DNA of 64,000 nt from Pseudoflavonifractor sp. AF19-9AC (GCF_003478995.1 NZ_QUGI01000002.1:214034-278033); one strand, 5' to 3'; shown: positions 1 to 9,656, counted from the stretch's first letter. Numbers and translations are program-made. The notes: a model not told the origin generated them from the letters alone.

Positions 1-37
1 GGGGTGTTTGGCTTATGACGTTAAGCCTCAGATTGCT

Positions 38-2851
38 TTAGGCATCAACCTGGAAGCCGATGGTCATGGTAGCGGTAGTGGTACCATTCTCAGCGGTCAC
101 AGTAACGGTAATGCTGCTGCTGGCATCAGAAGCACCACTGGCCTTAACGGTTGCGGAACCGCTGACAGCCCAGATACCCTCGTCGGCACAAGTAATGTCG
201 GTGATGGTAACGGTCTTGCCGCCCTTACCGGCCAGGTTCTTGATAACATGAGAGCCAGAGGCATTGATAGTCTGGGTAACCTTAGTCTCCACGCCATCAA
301 TCACATAGGTGAAGCCAGTAATCTGAGTGGTGGCCTTGATATCCTCCACAATGATGACCTGGTCGGCAACCTTGTTACTGTCGCTGGTCTTGGTCACGTA
401 GACCTTGTCAGTGGAATCCTTGCTCACGTCGGCTGCGTTCAGTTCGGTGACAGCGCCGGTGTGATCAATGTAGTACACCTCAGTGTTGTTGTTGACAATG
501 TAGGAAGCGCCAGTGGTCTTCAGCACGCCGCCGGTCACCTCAACGCCAACGGTGGAGGGCACGTCGGTGCTGTACTTGGACACCAGAGTGATGATACCAT
601 TGCTGTCGGTGGACATGACCTTGTACAGGGTGTTCACAGCCAGATCGGCATCGGCAGCGGGAGTGCTGTCGGTGTTGGCAATGTTATTGATGGCATCCAG
701 CTTCACCTGCTCCACCTTGCCGTTGACAATGGCGTTGAACTGATAATAGTCATCGCCCTTGCCGGACTCGGACTCGGGAACGTAGGTGTAGCTCATGGTG
801 TTGTAGTTGTCGCCGGTGCCGGGGATGTAGACATACTGGCCGTCAGAGCCCTGGATGCTGCTGGAGGCGACCTTAATATACACGAACTTGGCAATGCCGT
901 TATCCACGAAAACCTTATCGGTGGCAGCGACAGCGGTGATGGAGGGCATATTGGCGATGCCGGTATAGACCTTGATCTCGGGATCGGAGGCGGTCTTGGT
1001 GTTCACCAGGAAGATGGTATTGTTGTTGCCGATGTAAGAGCCGTTAAAGTTGGCCTTGTTACCAACCAGAGCAGCAGCGGTCAGGCTACCAGTGGTCTTC
1101 TCGGTCAGCTCGTACTTGCCCTTGGAATCGACCTTGTAGGTGACGAAGGCGTTGTCAATGGCGGTGGTGGTGGTGTCGTGGTCAGCGGAGACTTTGTTGT
1201 CAGCACCACCGGTGCCCTCAACAGCATCCTTGCCGTCAACCTTGGAAACAGTCACGATCTTGTTGGTGCCGTCGGGCATCAGCAGGCGAACCTGACCATA
1301 ATTGGTCTGGCCCAGCTCGGTGCCGTTGACCCAAGCGGACTCCAGAACGAAAGCGTAGTTGTCGGTGGCCTTGTTGGTGTTCTTCTCAGCCTTGATGATG
1401 TTGTTGGCACCGTCCAGATAGAAGGTGTACTCGTTGGTGTAGTCAGCGCTCCAGCTGTTGTTGGCGTTAGCCAGACCAGAGTTGGCATAGGCGGTGCCAT
1501 TCACAACCAGCTTAGTACCGTCCTGCATGCCGGTAACAGTACCGGTGACAGAAGCGGCCTTGGTGATGTAGGTGGTAACCTTGCCGTCGCCGTCGGTCTC
1601 AGTGCCCTTGTAAGCCAGGACCACGTCACCCTTCTTCAGGCCTTCATAGCCCACCACGGTCTTGGTGGTGTTGGCAGCAACATAGCCGCCCATGCCGGTG
1701 ACACCGGGAACAATCACGCGAGTCTCGTTGTCCACAACCTTGGTGGCAGCATCAGCGGTCAGGGTGTAAACGGTGGGCTCGATGACCACGACGCGATCAA
1801 CCTGGTTGGCAGTAGTGGCGTTCATGTAGAACTCGATGGTAGAGCCAACCTTCAGAGCATAGGTGTTGGCAACAGCGGCCGCGCCGTTCACGGAAACGAC
1901 AGTGCCGCTATTGGCGTAGGTGTAGGTCTTCTTCAGCACGTCGGTGACATACTGAGCCACAGTCTTGCCGGACTTGTTAACCACGGCAACGTTGGTAGCC
2001 TCGTTGGCGGAGAAAGCAACGTTCTCACCCTTATAAGTCCACTGCTTGCCGGGACGCTTGAAGTCGTCCTGCTGAGAAGCGGTCAGCTTCAGGTCGCCCT
2101 TGTACAGCTTCTCGCCCAGCTGAACGGCGTAAGAAGTGGTACCGGTGACCACGGCATCGCCGAAATCATCAGCATAAGAAGCAGTGCTCAGCACGTACTC
2201 ATACTTGACCTCGCCGATGATGGTGACATCGCCGGTGATGATGGTGGAGCCGCTCTTAACGGCCTCAACAGTATTGGCCTTCAGAGTGTTCAGAGCGATC
2301 TGAGCCACATCGTTGCGGGTCATGGCGACGGTAGCGCCGCTCTCAATGCCCTTGAACAGGTCGATCTTGGAGCCCTGCTTCACGGTGGCCAGCTGCCAGT
2401 CAGAACCGAAGTCGCTGGTGTACTGGAAGTAACCCAGAGCCTTCATCATCATCAGAGCAGCCTGAGCGGTGGTGACGGAGTCATTGAAGCCGAACTGCTT
2501 GTCGTTGTAGCCGGCGGCGATGCCGTTGGCCAGGCAGGCGGCCACAAAGCCCTTGCCCCAGTCGGGCACGTCAGTGAAGGTCAGGTTGGTGCCAGCATAA
2601 TCGTTGACATCCAGACCCAGCATGTTGGTCATGACCACGGCCATTTCGCCGCGGGTGACCTTCTGGTCGGGGTTGAAGTTGCCGTTGGTGTCACCAGTCA
2701 TGACGCCAATGGCCTTGATGACCTCAATGGCCTCCACGTTGTCAGCGGAGTCCACATCGGCATAGCTCGCGGCGCCGGTGCCGACCACCATCATGCCCAG
2801 GAGCATGACGGAAGCCAGAGCCAGGCTGAGAGCCCGCTTCAGGTTTCTCAT
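38..2851 (-). CDS. S-layer protein with N-terminal SLH domains
   Basis: Predicted 937-residue exported surface protein. The start is the ATG at 2851, preceded by GGAGGAATT; the frame stays open further upstream but has no better site. A typical signal peptide (MRNLKRALSLALASVMLLG, ending near GTGAAS) is followed by two clear SLH repeats at roughly residues 30-85 and 90-150 (motifs FNPDQKVTRGEMAVV and FTDVPDWGKGFVAACLANGI). SLH domains bind pyruvylated secondary cell-wall polymer. The rest is a long, Thr/Val/Asn-rich, beta-type region with no family I recognise, as in S-layer subunits. Base composition is more even and codon choice is that of a highly expressed gene (few rare codons). A strong promoter lies about 140 bases upstream. 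The stop is very near the window edge, so any terminator or operon partner downstream is not visible. Being the main S-layer subunit is inference. Confidence 0.88.
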   Translation of the reverse strand: MRNLKRALSLALASVMLLGMMVVGTGAASYADVDSADNVEAIEVIKAIGVMTGDTNGNFNPDQKVTRGEMAVVMTNMLGLDVNDYAGTNLTFTDVPDWGKGFVAACLANGIAAGYNDKQFGFNDSVTTAQAALMMMKALGYFQYTSDFGSDWQLATVKQGSKIDLFKGIESGATVAMTRNDVAQIALNTLKANTVEAVKSGSTIITGDVTIIGEVKYEYVLSTASYADDFGDAVVTGTTSYAVQLGEKLYKGDLKLTASQQDDFKRPGKQWTYKGENVAFSANEATNVAVVNKSGKTVAQYVTDVLKKTYTYANSGTVVSVNGAAAVANTYALKVGSTIEFYMNATTANQVDRVVVIEPTVYTLTADAATKVVDNETRVIVPGVTGMGGYVAANTTKTVVGYEGLKKGDVVLAYKGTETDGDGKVTTYITKAASVTGTVTGMQDGTKLVVNGTAYANSGLANANNSWSADYTNEYTFYLDGANNIIKAEKNTNKATDNYAFVLESAWVNGTELGQTNYGQVRLLMPDGTNKIVTVSKVDGKDAVEGTGGADNKVSADHDTTTTAIDNAFVTYKVDSKGKYELTEKTTGSLTAAALVGNKANFNGSYIGNNNTIFLVNTKTASDPEIKVYTGIANMPSITAVAATDKVFVDNGIAKFVYIKVASSSIQGSDGQYVYIPGTGDNYNTMSYTYVPESESGKGDDYYQFNAIVNGKVEQVKLDAINNIANTDSTPAADADLAVNTLYKVMSTDSNGIITLVSKYSTDVPSTVGVEVTGGVLKTTGASYIVNNNTEVYYIDHTGAVTELNAADVSKDSTDKVYVTKTSDSNKVADQVIIVEDIKATTQITGFTYVIDGVETKVTQTINASGSHVIKNLAGKGGKTVTITDITCADEGIWAVSGSATVKASGASDASSSITVTVTAENGTTTATMTIGFQVDA

Positions 2852-2989
2852 TGGAATTCCTCCTTCTAAATTTGACCCTCCGGTTTTTAACTTTTCGGGT
2901 CTGTTTCGGGCCTCACGGCCCATTTTTTCAGGTTTCGGGGAACTTTTTCGGTCATTTAGGCCGGTATAACTCCCCTTGCCTCTGCAAGT

Positions 2990-3018
2990 ATAATACCAGA
3001 CCCAACCCCCAAAGTCAA
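2990..3018 (-). promoter_or_regulatory. Promoter of the S-layer gene
   Basis: On the minus strand TTGACT (3018-3013) and TATTAT (2995-2990) are separated by 17 bases, a near-consensus vegetative promoter. It leaves a 5' leader of about 130 bases before the SLH protein start, which fits a stable, abundant mRNA. Confidence 0.65.
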
Positions 3019-4338
3019 CGGCTTGGACCGAAGTGTAACAAAACCGTAATATTGGGGTGAATAGGCCATTTTGGAGGAATTTCATCACTTTTTTACCGGT
3101 TTTATCCGGGTATCTCCCAGCGGCGGACGGGGTTTCGGACACATTTCCGGCCCCCTGAAGCGACACTTTTGCATGTGTCTTCATTAAAATTATTTTTTCC
3201 ACCGCCTGTGGCATCTCTGTGTGCAACTTTGATGGAAATTGCCCCGCCGCCCGGCGCAGCGGCGGGAGAGGGATGGGTTTTCCACCACCCGGTCAGGAGG
3301 GTGGGGAAGATCATAGGGACAGTCTGTGTCCAAACTTTGTTTTTGGTTGTCACTCTTTATGCAGGGATCAATGACCCCATTAGTCCGCCGATTCGTGCTC
3401 CTATACTTAAATGAAAAAAAGAGTATTTCGTCCCCCGGGGCGAGTGACTTTCTGTGCAGACAGAAAGTCACCAAAGATCCGTCAAAGGGGAGAGGGATTT
3501 CGATTTCCCTCTCCCCTTTGAAATCCCCACTCCTTGAAACGACCAATCTCGTCCTCGCGGACTTCATATCCTTCGCCTCGTCCTAAAGGACAAGGCTCAC
3601 TCATTTCGTCGCTCGTTCTCTCCCAATAGAACCCGCTTCGCTGGGCTTCCATTGGGTCCCCACTGCGTCCCCCCTATTGGATGTACCCCCCGGGGGTTGG
3701 TGCTGCCCTGGAAGGTTCAGCGGAAAATCGGCGGGACAGGCGACGAAACGCGCTGGCGGACGCCGCCCCGGAACGCGGGTACGTCTCACCGCACCGTTCC
3801 GCCAATCCCGCGCACGCCCCGGTGACGGGGCGGCCCGCCTGAGCCCTCCCGCGAGGGCAAAACGTTAGGCGCGTTGTATCTTGTAGGAGCAGGAGGTAAT
3901 CCAACCGCCTCTTAGCGGCAGCGGTTGGCGCTTAGACACCAATCCTGGGCTTTTCCCGCGCCGGTAAGATATTTTCTGCGTTCTTGATGGCTCCCCCGTA
4001 AACATATCAGGGGGTCCGGGGTGGAGGCGGCATAAAAACACGGAGTGTTTTTCCAGACGCCGTCCCCCGGTGGCGTTTTGCCTACTTTGCCGACACGGGC
4101 AAAGTAGGTCGCCCCGGAGGACGAAATCATCCCCCGCCAAATCAACACCCTAAAACAAGAACCGGTAGGAGCGACGAAAACGGTCACTCCTACCGGTTTC
4201 TTTTCTTACGGGCGCAGAGGCGAAGCGTAGCTTCGCAGAAAGTTCTTTGCCAAGCTTTCTTTCAAGAAAGCGGGGAAGCCGCCCTCCTTACATCATATAA
4301 GGAAGGCGGCTTTGTTGTTGTACGCTATTGGGCGCTTT

Positions 4339-4381
4339 TCAGACCTCCATAATAACAGGCAAGATCATGGGAGAGCGCTTG
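4339..4381 (-). repeat. Stray 43-bp copy of the RNase J 3' end
   Basis: These 43 bases are identical to 4475-4517, the last 14 codons plus the stop of the RNase J gene. The copy lies about 94 bases beyond the real stop, is not attached to any open frame, and is separated from it by a GC-rich hairpin segment (GGCCCGGGAA near 4398). It probably records a local duplication or an insertion that carried off the gene end. Confidence 0.9.
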
Positions 4382-4474
4382 TGATTTCATGTCTTGGCCC
4401 GGGAAAGTAAATTCCCCGGGCCGCCGCGCCTGCGGGCGCGCCCCAGCTCTCGCCGGGGCCCCAGACCAAGCGCA

Positions 4475-6133
4475 TCAGACCTCCATAATAACAGGCAAGA
4501 TCATGGGAGAGCGCTTGGTCTTTTTATAAAGGTAATTGGACAGGTCGCCCTTGATGACACCCTTGATGGCCGACCAGTCCTTGGCATACCGGGTGTCTAC
4601 GCTCTCGATGGCCTCCAGAGCCACCTGGCGCAGCTCCTCCATCAGGCCCTCGGACTCCTTGACGTAGACAAAGCCCCGGGTGATGATGTCCGGCCCGGAC
4701 ACCAGCGCGCCGTCCTCGCCCGACATGGACAGCACCACCACGATCATGCCGTCCTGAGCCAGGTGACGCCGGTCCCGCAGCACCACGCTGCCCACGTCGC
4801 CCACGCCGTAGCCATCCACAAAGACCTGGCCGGCAGTGACGGTGCCGGTGATCTTGGCCGACTTCTGGGTCAGCTCCATCACCTGGCCGATATCCGCGAT
4901 GAGAATATTCCGGGGATCCATACCCATCTGCTGGGCCAGCTTGGAGTGGATCTGCAGCATGCGCTGCTCGCCGTGAACGGGGATGAAATACTTGGGCTTC
5001 ACCAGGGCGTGGACGATCTTCAGCTCCTCCTGGCAGGCGTGGCCGGAGACGTGGAGGGCACGCTCCCGCTCGTTGAGCACCTCGGCTCCCTTGCGGTAGA
5101 GCTCATTGACCACGTTGCCGATAGCATTCTCGTTGCCGGGAATGGCGCTGGCGGAGATGATGACCCGGTCGCCGGGCATGATCTCCACCTGGCGGTGGGT
5201 GTTGAAGGCCATGCGGGTGAGGGCGGACATGGTCTCGCCCTGGCTGCCGGTGGTGATGATGCACACCTTGTTCTTGGGCAGGGACTTGATGTGGTTCAGG
5301 TCCATGAGCACCCCGTCAGGGACATTCATATAGCCCAGCTCGGTGGACACCTTCATAATATTCTCCATGGACCGGCCCGAAACGGCCACCTTCCGGCCGT
5401 ACCGGGCGGCCACGTCGATGATCTGCTGGATGCGGTCCACGTTGGAGGCAAAAGTGGTGACAATGATGCGCTCTTCGCAGCCCCGGAACAGGGCATCGAA
5501 GGAGGCACCCACGCTGCGCTCGGAGCGGGTGTAGCCCGGGCGCTCCACGTTGGTGGAGTCGGCCAGCAGGGCCAGCACGCCCTCCTTGCCCAGCTCGCCC
5601 AGGCGGGCCAGGTCGATCATGCCCCCCTGGATGGGAGTGGTGTCGATCTTAAAGTCACCGGTGTGAACGCAGGTGCCCACCGGGCACTTGATGGCAAAGC
5701 CGCAGGCGTCGGCAATGGAGTGGTTCACGTGGATGAACTCCACGCTGAACTTGCCCGCCTTGACCACGCTGCCCGGCTCACAGGTGATGAGCTTGGTGCG
5801 GTCCAGGAGACGGTGCTCCTCCAGCTTCAGCTTGATGAGCCCTGCGCTCATGCGGGTGGCATAGATGGGGGCGGTGACGGAGCGCAGCACGTAGGGCAGA
5901 GCGCCGATGTGGTCTTCGTGGCCGTGGGTGATGAAGATACCCCGGATCTTGTTCTGATTCTTGATGAGGTAGCTCACGTCGGGAATGACCACGTCGATGC
6001 CGTACATGTCGTCATCAGGGAAGCCCATGCCGCAGTCCACCACAATGATGTCCCCGCCGTACTCATAGACGGTCATATTCTTGCCGATCTCATTGAGGCC
6101 GCCCAGAGAAATAATTTTCAGTTTTTCTGCCAT
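4475..6133 (-). CDS. rnjA: Ribonuclease J
   Basis: A 552-residue metallo-beta-lactamase / beta-CASP ribonuclease, the usual length for RNase J. It acts in the cytoplasm in mRNA decay and rRNA/mRNA 5' maturation with 5'-3' exo- and endonuclease activity. The metal-binding motif HGHEDH is at residues 70-75, followed by the later His/Asp ligands (THVNHSIAD..., GDFKID) and the beta-CASP motifs (STNVERPG, GSQGE, HVSGHA). The ATG at 6133 has AAGGAG seven bases upstream. The stop TGA is at 4477-4475. It appears monocistronic. Whether this is RNase J1 or J2 cannot be decided here; the intact active site favours a catalytic form. Its last 43 bases recur downstream. Confidence 0.95.
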   Translation of the reverse strand: MAEKLKIISLGGLNEIGKNMTVYEYGGDIIVVDCGMGFPDDDMYGIDVVIPDVSYLIKNQNKIRGIFITHGHEDHIGALPYVLRSVTAPIYATRMSAGLIKLKLEEHRLLDRTKLITCEPGSVVKAGKFSVEFIHVNHSIADACGFAIKCPVGTCVHTGDFKIDTTPIQGGMIDLARLGELGKEGVLALLADSTNVERPGYTRSERSVGASFDALFRGCEERIIVTTFASNVDRIQQIIDVAARYGRKVAVSGRSMENIMKVSTELGYMNVPDGVLMDLNHIKSLPKNKVCIITTGSQGETMSALTRMAFNTHRQVEIMPGDRVIISASAIPGNENAIGNVVNELYRKGAEVLNERERALHVSGHACQEELKIVHALVKPKYFIPVHGEQRMLQIHSKLAQQMGMDPRNILIADIGQVMELTQKSAKITGTVTAGQVFVDGYGVGDVGSVVLRDRRHLAQDGMIVVVLSMSGEDGALVSGPDIITRGFVYVKESEGLMEELRQVALEAIESVDTRYAKDWSAIKGVIKGDLSNYLYKKTKRSPMILPVIMEV

Positions 6134-6462
6134 AAATACTCCTTTATTCCTTGAAAATGGGTGATGTATGGGACAGAATGGCCGCAATGAACCGGCTATG
6201 CTCCTGGCACAGCGGTAAGACGGAAAGAAGGCGCCGGGCCGGCCCTGCCTCGCCGGTTAAAGCGCACATTCCCTTCGTCTGGGCTTCTGTCCTTCGGTTG
6301 TATCCGCGGTCCGCTCCGTCTGTGTGCAATTACGGTTGGGAGGCGCGGAATTTATTTAGACGCGGTGGGCGAAAGCCGCCGGCTGCCGCGTATAAATCCA
6401 GAATATAGCAGGTACAGTATAGCACATTTTTCATAAAAGTACACTATACGTTTGTAGAGAAT
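6134..6462. other. Intergenic region upstream of RNase J
   Basis: About 330 bases. It holds the RNase J ribosome site and an AT-rich block at 6405-6470 with the inverted repeat GTATAG (near 6417) / CTATAC (near 6447). TATACT on the minus strand in this block is a possible -10 for RNase J but no good -35 is visible. No gene seen. Confidence 0.4.
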
Positions 6463-8832
6463 CTATTTGTCGCTTTTTTCCGCCCCTTGGGCATCCCGCC
6501 GGGCGATTTGCCGGTCCAGCTGGGCCGCCTGGTGGGCGTAGAAGTCGCACAGCTCCGCGGCCAGCTCCAGATCTGGGCCCTCCGCCACCACACGCAGGGC
6601 CGACCGCCGGGCCAGAGGGGCCAGGTACACCCAGCCCTCCCCCGACCGCAGCCGCAGGCCGTCCCCCTGGGGCGTGCAGCCCCGCTCCCGAGCCAGAGCC
6701 TCCATCACCGTCCCCCGGTTTGCCGACAGAGGCACCTCCCGCTTCCAGGTGGAGAACCGGGGCGTCTTGGAGATGAGGATCTCCAGGCTCTGCCCGGCCG
6801 TCCCCATGCGGGCGCAGATCCGGGCCGCCGCGCTGGGGGCCGACCACATCCAGGGCTGCTCCCCGTGGAGGCGGCGGGCCTCCTCCCCGTCACGGCCCAG
6901 GCGTAGGATGGTGCCGCTGTACCCGGCGGCCACCAGCTCCACTGCGGCGGTGGCCTGCTGGGGCACCGCCGCCCGGCCCAGGCCGTTTTCCATCTCAATG
7001 AGCACCGCCAGGGTGAGCAGCTGCCCGGAATCCAGCAGAGCGCCCCGCTCATCCCGTGCGGTGAGGCGGAAGCCCCCGTGGCCGGCATAAAAGGCGGGGA
7101 TACCGGGCTGCCACCGGTCCTCCACATGGCAGCCCAGGGCCAGCAGCGCCTCCCGCACCGCCCGGTTTTCCGCCGTGTCCGTCCCTACCGCCGCCCGCAC
7201 CCGCCGCAGAGGGGCGCGGCCCAGGGCGGCCTTGGCGGCCACCGCCTCTCCCACCTCCTGGGGCGTGATCTCCAGCCGCTCCAGCCGGCCCACCCGGTCG
7301 CCCCGGGCCCGAAAAAAGTCGCCCCGGGCCAGGGTGTGCTCCAGCTGCCGCTGCCGCTCCCGCTCCAGGGGCAGGCCCAAGGCGTCAAAGAGGTGAAGGT
7401 AAACCTGGCCGCCGTCCGTCTCCTCCACAAAAAGGGAGACGGGCAGCTCCCGCTCCCGGGCCAGCCAGGCGCCCTGGACCGGGCACTCCAGACCGTGAGT
7501 CAGGGGACGTCCTCCGGCGGCGGCCACTCCCGCCACCGCCGCCCGGGCCAGCATGCGGGCCCCGGGCCGGTCACTGCACCCCAGTCCCACTCGTCCCGCC
7601 GCCCCCAGGGCACTGCCCAGGGCCACCAGACTTTCGGGGCCCAGGTCCTCCCCCAGCACCCCCTGGATGACGCCCTCCTCCCCAAAGCGCAGGGCGCCCT
7701 TCTGGCTGCCGCTGGTCACGGACTTGGTAAGCCGGCAGCCGGCGGAGGCGCTCTGCCCCGGCCACAGGCACACCCGCTCCAGCAGCACCGACTCCTCCTC
7801 CGCCAGGGCATTTTCGCCCAGCACCGCGCCCTCGTTGAGCACCGCGCCCCGGCGCACCGCCGCGTCCCGGCACAAAATGGCTCCGTACAGAGTGGACCGA
7901 GGCCCCGCAGCCGCCCGGGGCAGCAGCACCGACCGCTGGACCATGGCCCGCTCCCCCACCCGGACGCCCCGCTCCAGCACGGTGTGGGGGCCCAAGAGGC
8001 ACCCCTCTCCCAGCTCCACGTCCTCCCCAATGAAGCAGGGGGGCACCACCTTCACGGAGCGGGGAATGGGCTTGGCGCTCCAGATGCCGGGGGAGCGCTG
8101 CGGAAGGCCGGGCTCTACCTTCAATTTCCCGCTCAGGGCATCGCACACACACTCCAGATAGGCGCCGCAGTCCCGCAGATCCCGCCAGCAGCCCTCCAGA
8201 GGGACGCTGTGGAGCTTCTCCCCCCGGCGCAGCAGCTCCGGAAACAGGTCTCGGTTCAGATCGGGGCACTCGCCCTGAGGCAGCGCCTCCAGGGTCCTTG
8301 GGGAGAGAATGCAGATGCCGGTGCTGACCAGGCTGGTGCCCACCTGGCTCCAGTCTGGCTTGTCCACAAAGCCCTGTACCTGCCCCGCCCCGTCGGCCAC
8401 CACCAGGCCGTACTCCGGCGGGTCGGTGCGGCGGCTGAGCACCAGGGTGGCCGCCGGGGCCATCTGACGGTGGACCTCCACCGCCCGCGTGAGGTCCAGA
8501 TCGCACACACACCCTCCGCCCATCACCAGGAAGTCCTCCTCCCCCAGATGGGGCAGGCAGTGCCGCACGCTTCCCGCGGTGCCCAGGGGGTCCTCCTCTT
8601 CCACGTAATGAAGTTCCACCCCCAGCCGTGTCCCGTCCCCGAAAAAGGCCCGGATTTCCTGGTCCCGACTGCCCAGGGCCACATACAGCTGGGTAAACCC
8701 GTGGTGCCGGAGCAGGGCAATGGTGTGCTCCATCACCGGCCGCCCCAGCAGGGGCAGCATGGGCTTGGGCGTGCCCAGAGACATGGGGCGCAGGCGCACC
8801 CCCGCGCCCCCCGCCAGAATCACCGCCTTCAT
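6463..8832 (-). CDS. Sugar-phosphate nucleotidyltransferase fused to degenerate phosphomannomutase-like domain
   Basis: A 789-residue cytosolic protein. Residues 1-235 are a nucleotidyltransferase with the signature MKAVILAGGAGVRLRP and the SLGTPKPMLP loop of mannose-1-phosphate guanylyltransferases and glucose-1-phosphate thymidylyl/uridylyltransferases. About 240-370 is a left-handed beta-helix acyl-transferase-like segment (hexapeptide repeats such as VELGEGCLLGPHTVLERGV). The remainder resembles alpha-D-phosphohexomutases, but the phosphoserine loop (TASHNP type) is not present where expected; FVEETDGGQVYL stands there instead, and metal-loop residues are not obvious. It probably makes an NDP-sugar for envelope glycans, with the mutase part regulatory or structural. 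ATG at 8832 chosen because it starts the conserved MKAVILAGG; another ATG lies at 8856. Confidence 0.85.
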   Translation of the reverse strand: MKAVILAGGAGVRLRPMSLGTPKPMLPLLGRPVMEHTIALLRHHGFTQLYVALGSRDQEIRAFFGDGTRLGVELHYVEEEDPLGTAGSVRHCLPHLGEEDFLVMGGGCVCDLDLTRAVEVHRQMAPAATLVLSRRTDPPEYGLVVADGAGQVQGFVDKPDWSQVGTSLVSTGICILSPRTLEALPQGECPDLNRDLFPELLRRGEKLHSVPLEGCWRDLRDCGAYLECVCDALSGKLKVEPGLPQRSPGIWSAKPIPRSVKVVPPCFIGEDVELGEGCLLGPHTVLERGVRVGERAMVQRSVLLPRAAAGPRSTLYGAILCRDAAVRRGAVLNEGAVLGENALAEEESVLLERVCLWPGQSASAGCRLTKSVTSGSQKGALRFGEEGVIQGVLGEDLGPESLVALGSALGAAGRVGLGCSDRPGARMLARAAVAGVAAAGGRPLTHGLECPVQGAWLARERELPVSLFVEETDGGQVYLHLFDALGLPLERERQRQLEHTLARGDFFRARGDRVGRLERLEITPQEVGEAVAAKAALGRAPLRRVRAAVGTDTAENRAVREALLALGCHVEDRWQPGIPAFYAGHGGFRLTARDERGALLDSGQLLTLAVLIEMENGLGRAAVPQQATAAVELVAAGYSGTILRLGRDGEEARRLHGEQPWMWSAPSAAARICARMGTAGQSLEILISKTPRFSTWKREVPLSANRGTVMEALARERGCTPQGDGLRLRSGEGWVYLAPLARRSALRVVAEGPDLELAAELCDFYAHQAAQLDRQIARRDAQGAEKSDK

Positions 8833-8897
8833 CACATCCCACCGTCCTTTCCTCATTGCCCCCTAGTATTCCCGCCCCGCCCGCCTTTCATCCCCGC

Positions 8898-8926
8898 TTG
8901 TTCTCCGGGCGCAAGTATGCTATACT
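8898..8926 (+). promoter_or_regulatory. Likely promoter of the DUF1653/ArsC-like pair
   Basis: TTGTTC and TATACT separated by 17 bases, ending about 33 bases before the start codon at 8960. Confidence 0.45.
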
Positions 8927-8959
8927 TTTCCCCAGAAATCAGGACAGGAGGCGGCGCAT

Positions 8960-9178
8960 ATGGACATCCGGCCCGGCCGGTACCGCCATTTTAAAGGCGG
9001 CGAATACGAGGTGCTGGGGGTGGCCTCCCACTCGGAGACCCAGGAGCCCATGGTGGTGTACCGGGCGCTCTATGGGGAGCGGGGGCTGTGGGTACGCCCC
9101 GCCGCCATGTGGAATGAGTGGGTGGAGCGGGACGGCTACGCCGGACCCCGGTTCACCTTTGTGGAGGACCAGACATGA
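8960..9178 (+). CDS. DUF1653 domain protein
   Basis: A 72-residue protein that is almost entirely one DUF1653 domain: GRYRHFKGGEYEVLGVASHSET, a MVVYRALYGE core and a C-terminal GPRFTFVED. The family is small, soluble, widespread and of unknown biochemical role. AGGAGG stands eight bases before the ATG. The stop overlaps the next start (ATGA), so the two genes are translationally coupled. No catalytic residues can be pointed to. Confidence 0.85.
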   Translation: MDIRPGRYRHFKGGEYEVLGVASHSETQEPMVVYRALYGERGLWVRPAAMWNEWVERDGYAGPRFTFVEDQT

Positions 9179-9507
9179 ACATTCAGATTTTCGGCAAGAG
9201 CAAGTGCTTCGACACCAAGAAGGCGGAGCGTTGGTTTAAGGAGCGGCGGGTGAAGTTCCAGAGCGTGGACGTGCGCAAGTACGGCATGAGCCTGGGCGAG
9301 CTGGCCAGCGTGAAGAACGCCGTGGGGCTGGAGGCCATGGTGGACCCGGGCCACCCGGACGCGGTGCTGCTGAGCTACCTGGCCTCCAACGAGGCCAAGC
9401 TGGACAAGCTCTTTGAGGACCCCACCCTCCTCCGCACCCCCATCGTGCGCAACGGGAAGCAGGCCACCGTGGGCTACTGCCCCCAGGTGTGGGAGACCTG
9501 GTCATAA
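9175..9507 (+). CDS. ArsC/Spx-family thioredoxin-fold protein
   Basis: A 110-residue thioredoxin-fold protein of the ArsC/Spx/YffB family. It begins MNIQIFGKSKCFDTKKAERW with one Cys at residue 11 in the position of the ArsC nucleophile, so neither the Spx CxxC pair nor a second redox Cys is present nearby. The conserved C-terminal RTPIVRNGKQATVGY is the substrate- or partner-facing loop of the family. It may be a glutathione- or thiol-dependent reductase, but the substrate is unknown; arsenate is not supported by any ars neighbour. Its ATG overlaps the DUF1653 stop by four bases and a strong terminator follows. Confidence 0.8.
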   Translation: MNIQIFGKSKCFDTKKAERWFKERRVKFQSVDVRKYGMSLGELASVKNAVGLEAMVDPGHPDAVLLSYLASNEAKLDKLFEDPTLLRTPIVRNGKQATVGYCPQVWETWS

Positions 9508-9514
9508 GAAAGCA

Positions 9515-9554
9515 GGCGGAGCCGCCGAAAAAAGCGGCTCCGCCTTGTTTTTTT
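9515..9554 (+). terminator. Intrinsic terminator
   Basis: GGCGGAGCCGC and GCGGCTCCGCC form a perfect 11-bp stem, followed by TTGTTTTTTT. Confidence 0.9.
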
Positions 9555-9656
9555 GCCGACCGGATGGTATGCTTTAGAAAAGTCCGGTTTATGGGACACA
9601 CTTTCCGGTAGGCTTTTCTTATCCCGGCATCCTTTTGTTGTTGAGGAGGAGAGAAC

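Larger units (their letters stand above)
2852..4474. other. Gene-free stretch with many hairpins
   Basis: About 1.6 kb between the S-layer gene and RNase J without a convincing gene. Beyond the promoter it holds a chain of inverted repeats: GACTTTCTG/CAGAAAGTC near 3450, AAAGGGGAGAGGGA paired with its complement near 3485-3525, CCTACTTTGC/GCAAAGTAGG near 4078-4108, ACCGGTAGGAG/CTCCTACCGGT near 4161-4197, and GCCGCC...GGCGGC near 4278-4310. Short open frames here have no ribosome sites or family features. The stretch looks like accumulated intergenic repeat elements. Confidence 0.6.

Noticed and set aside
8-2869. Long plus-strand open frame opposite the S-layer gene
   Set aside because: Gly/Val/His-rich translation without family features; it mirrors the codon bias of the real minus-strand gene.
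9175-9507. Arsenate reductase or Spx regulator
   Set aside because: No ars neighbours and no CxxC; the single Cys supports only family-level assignment.
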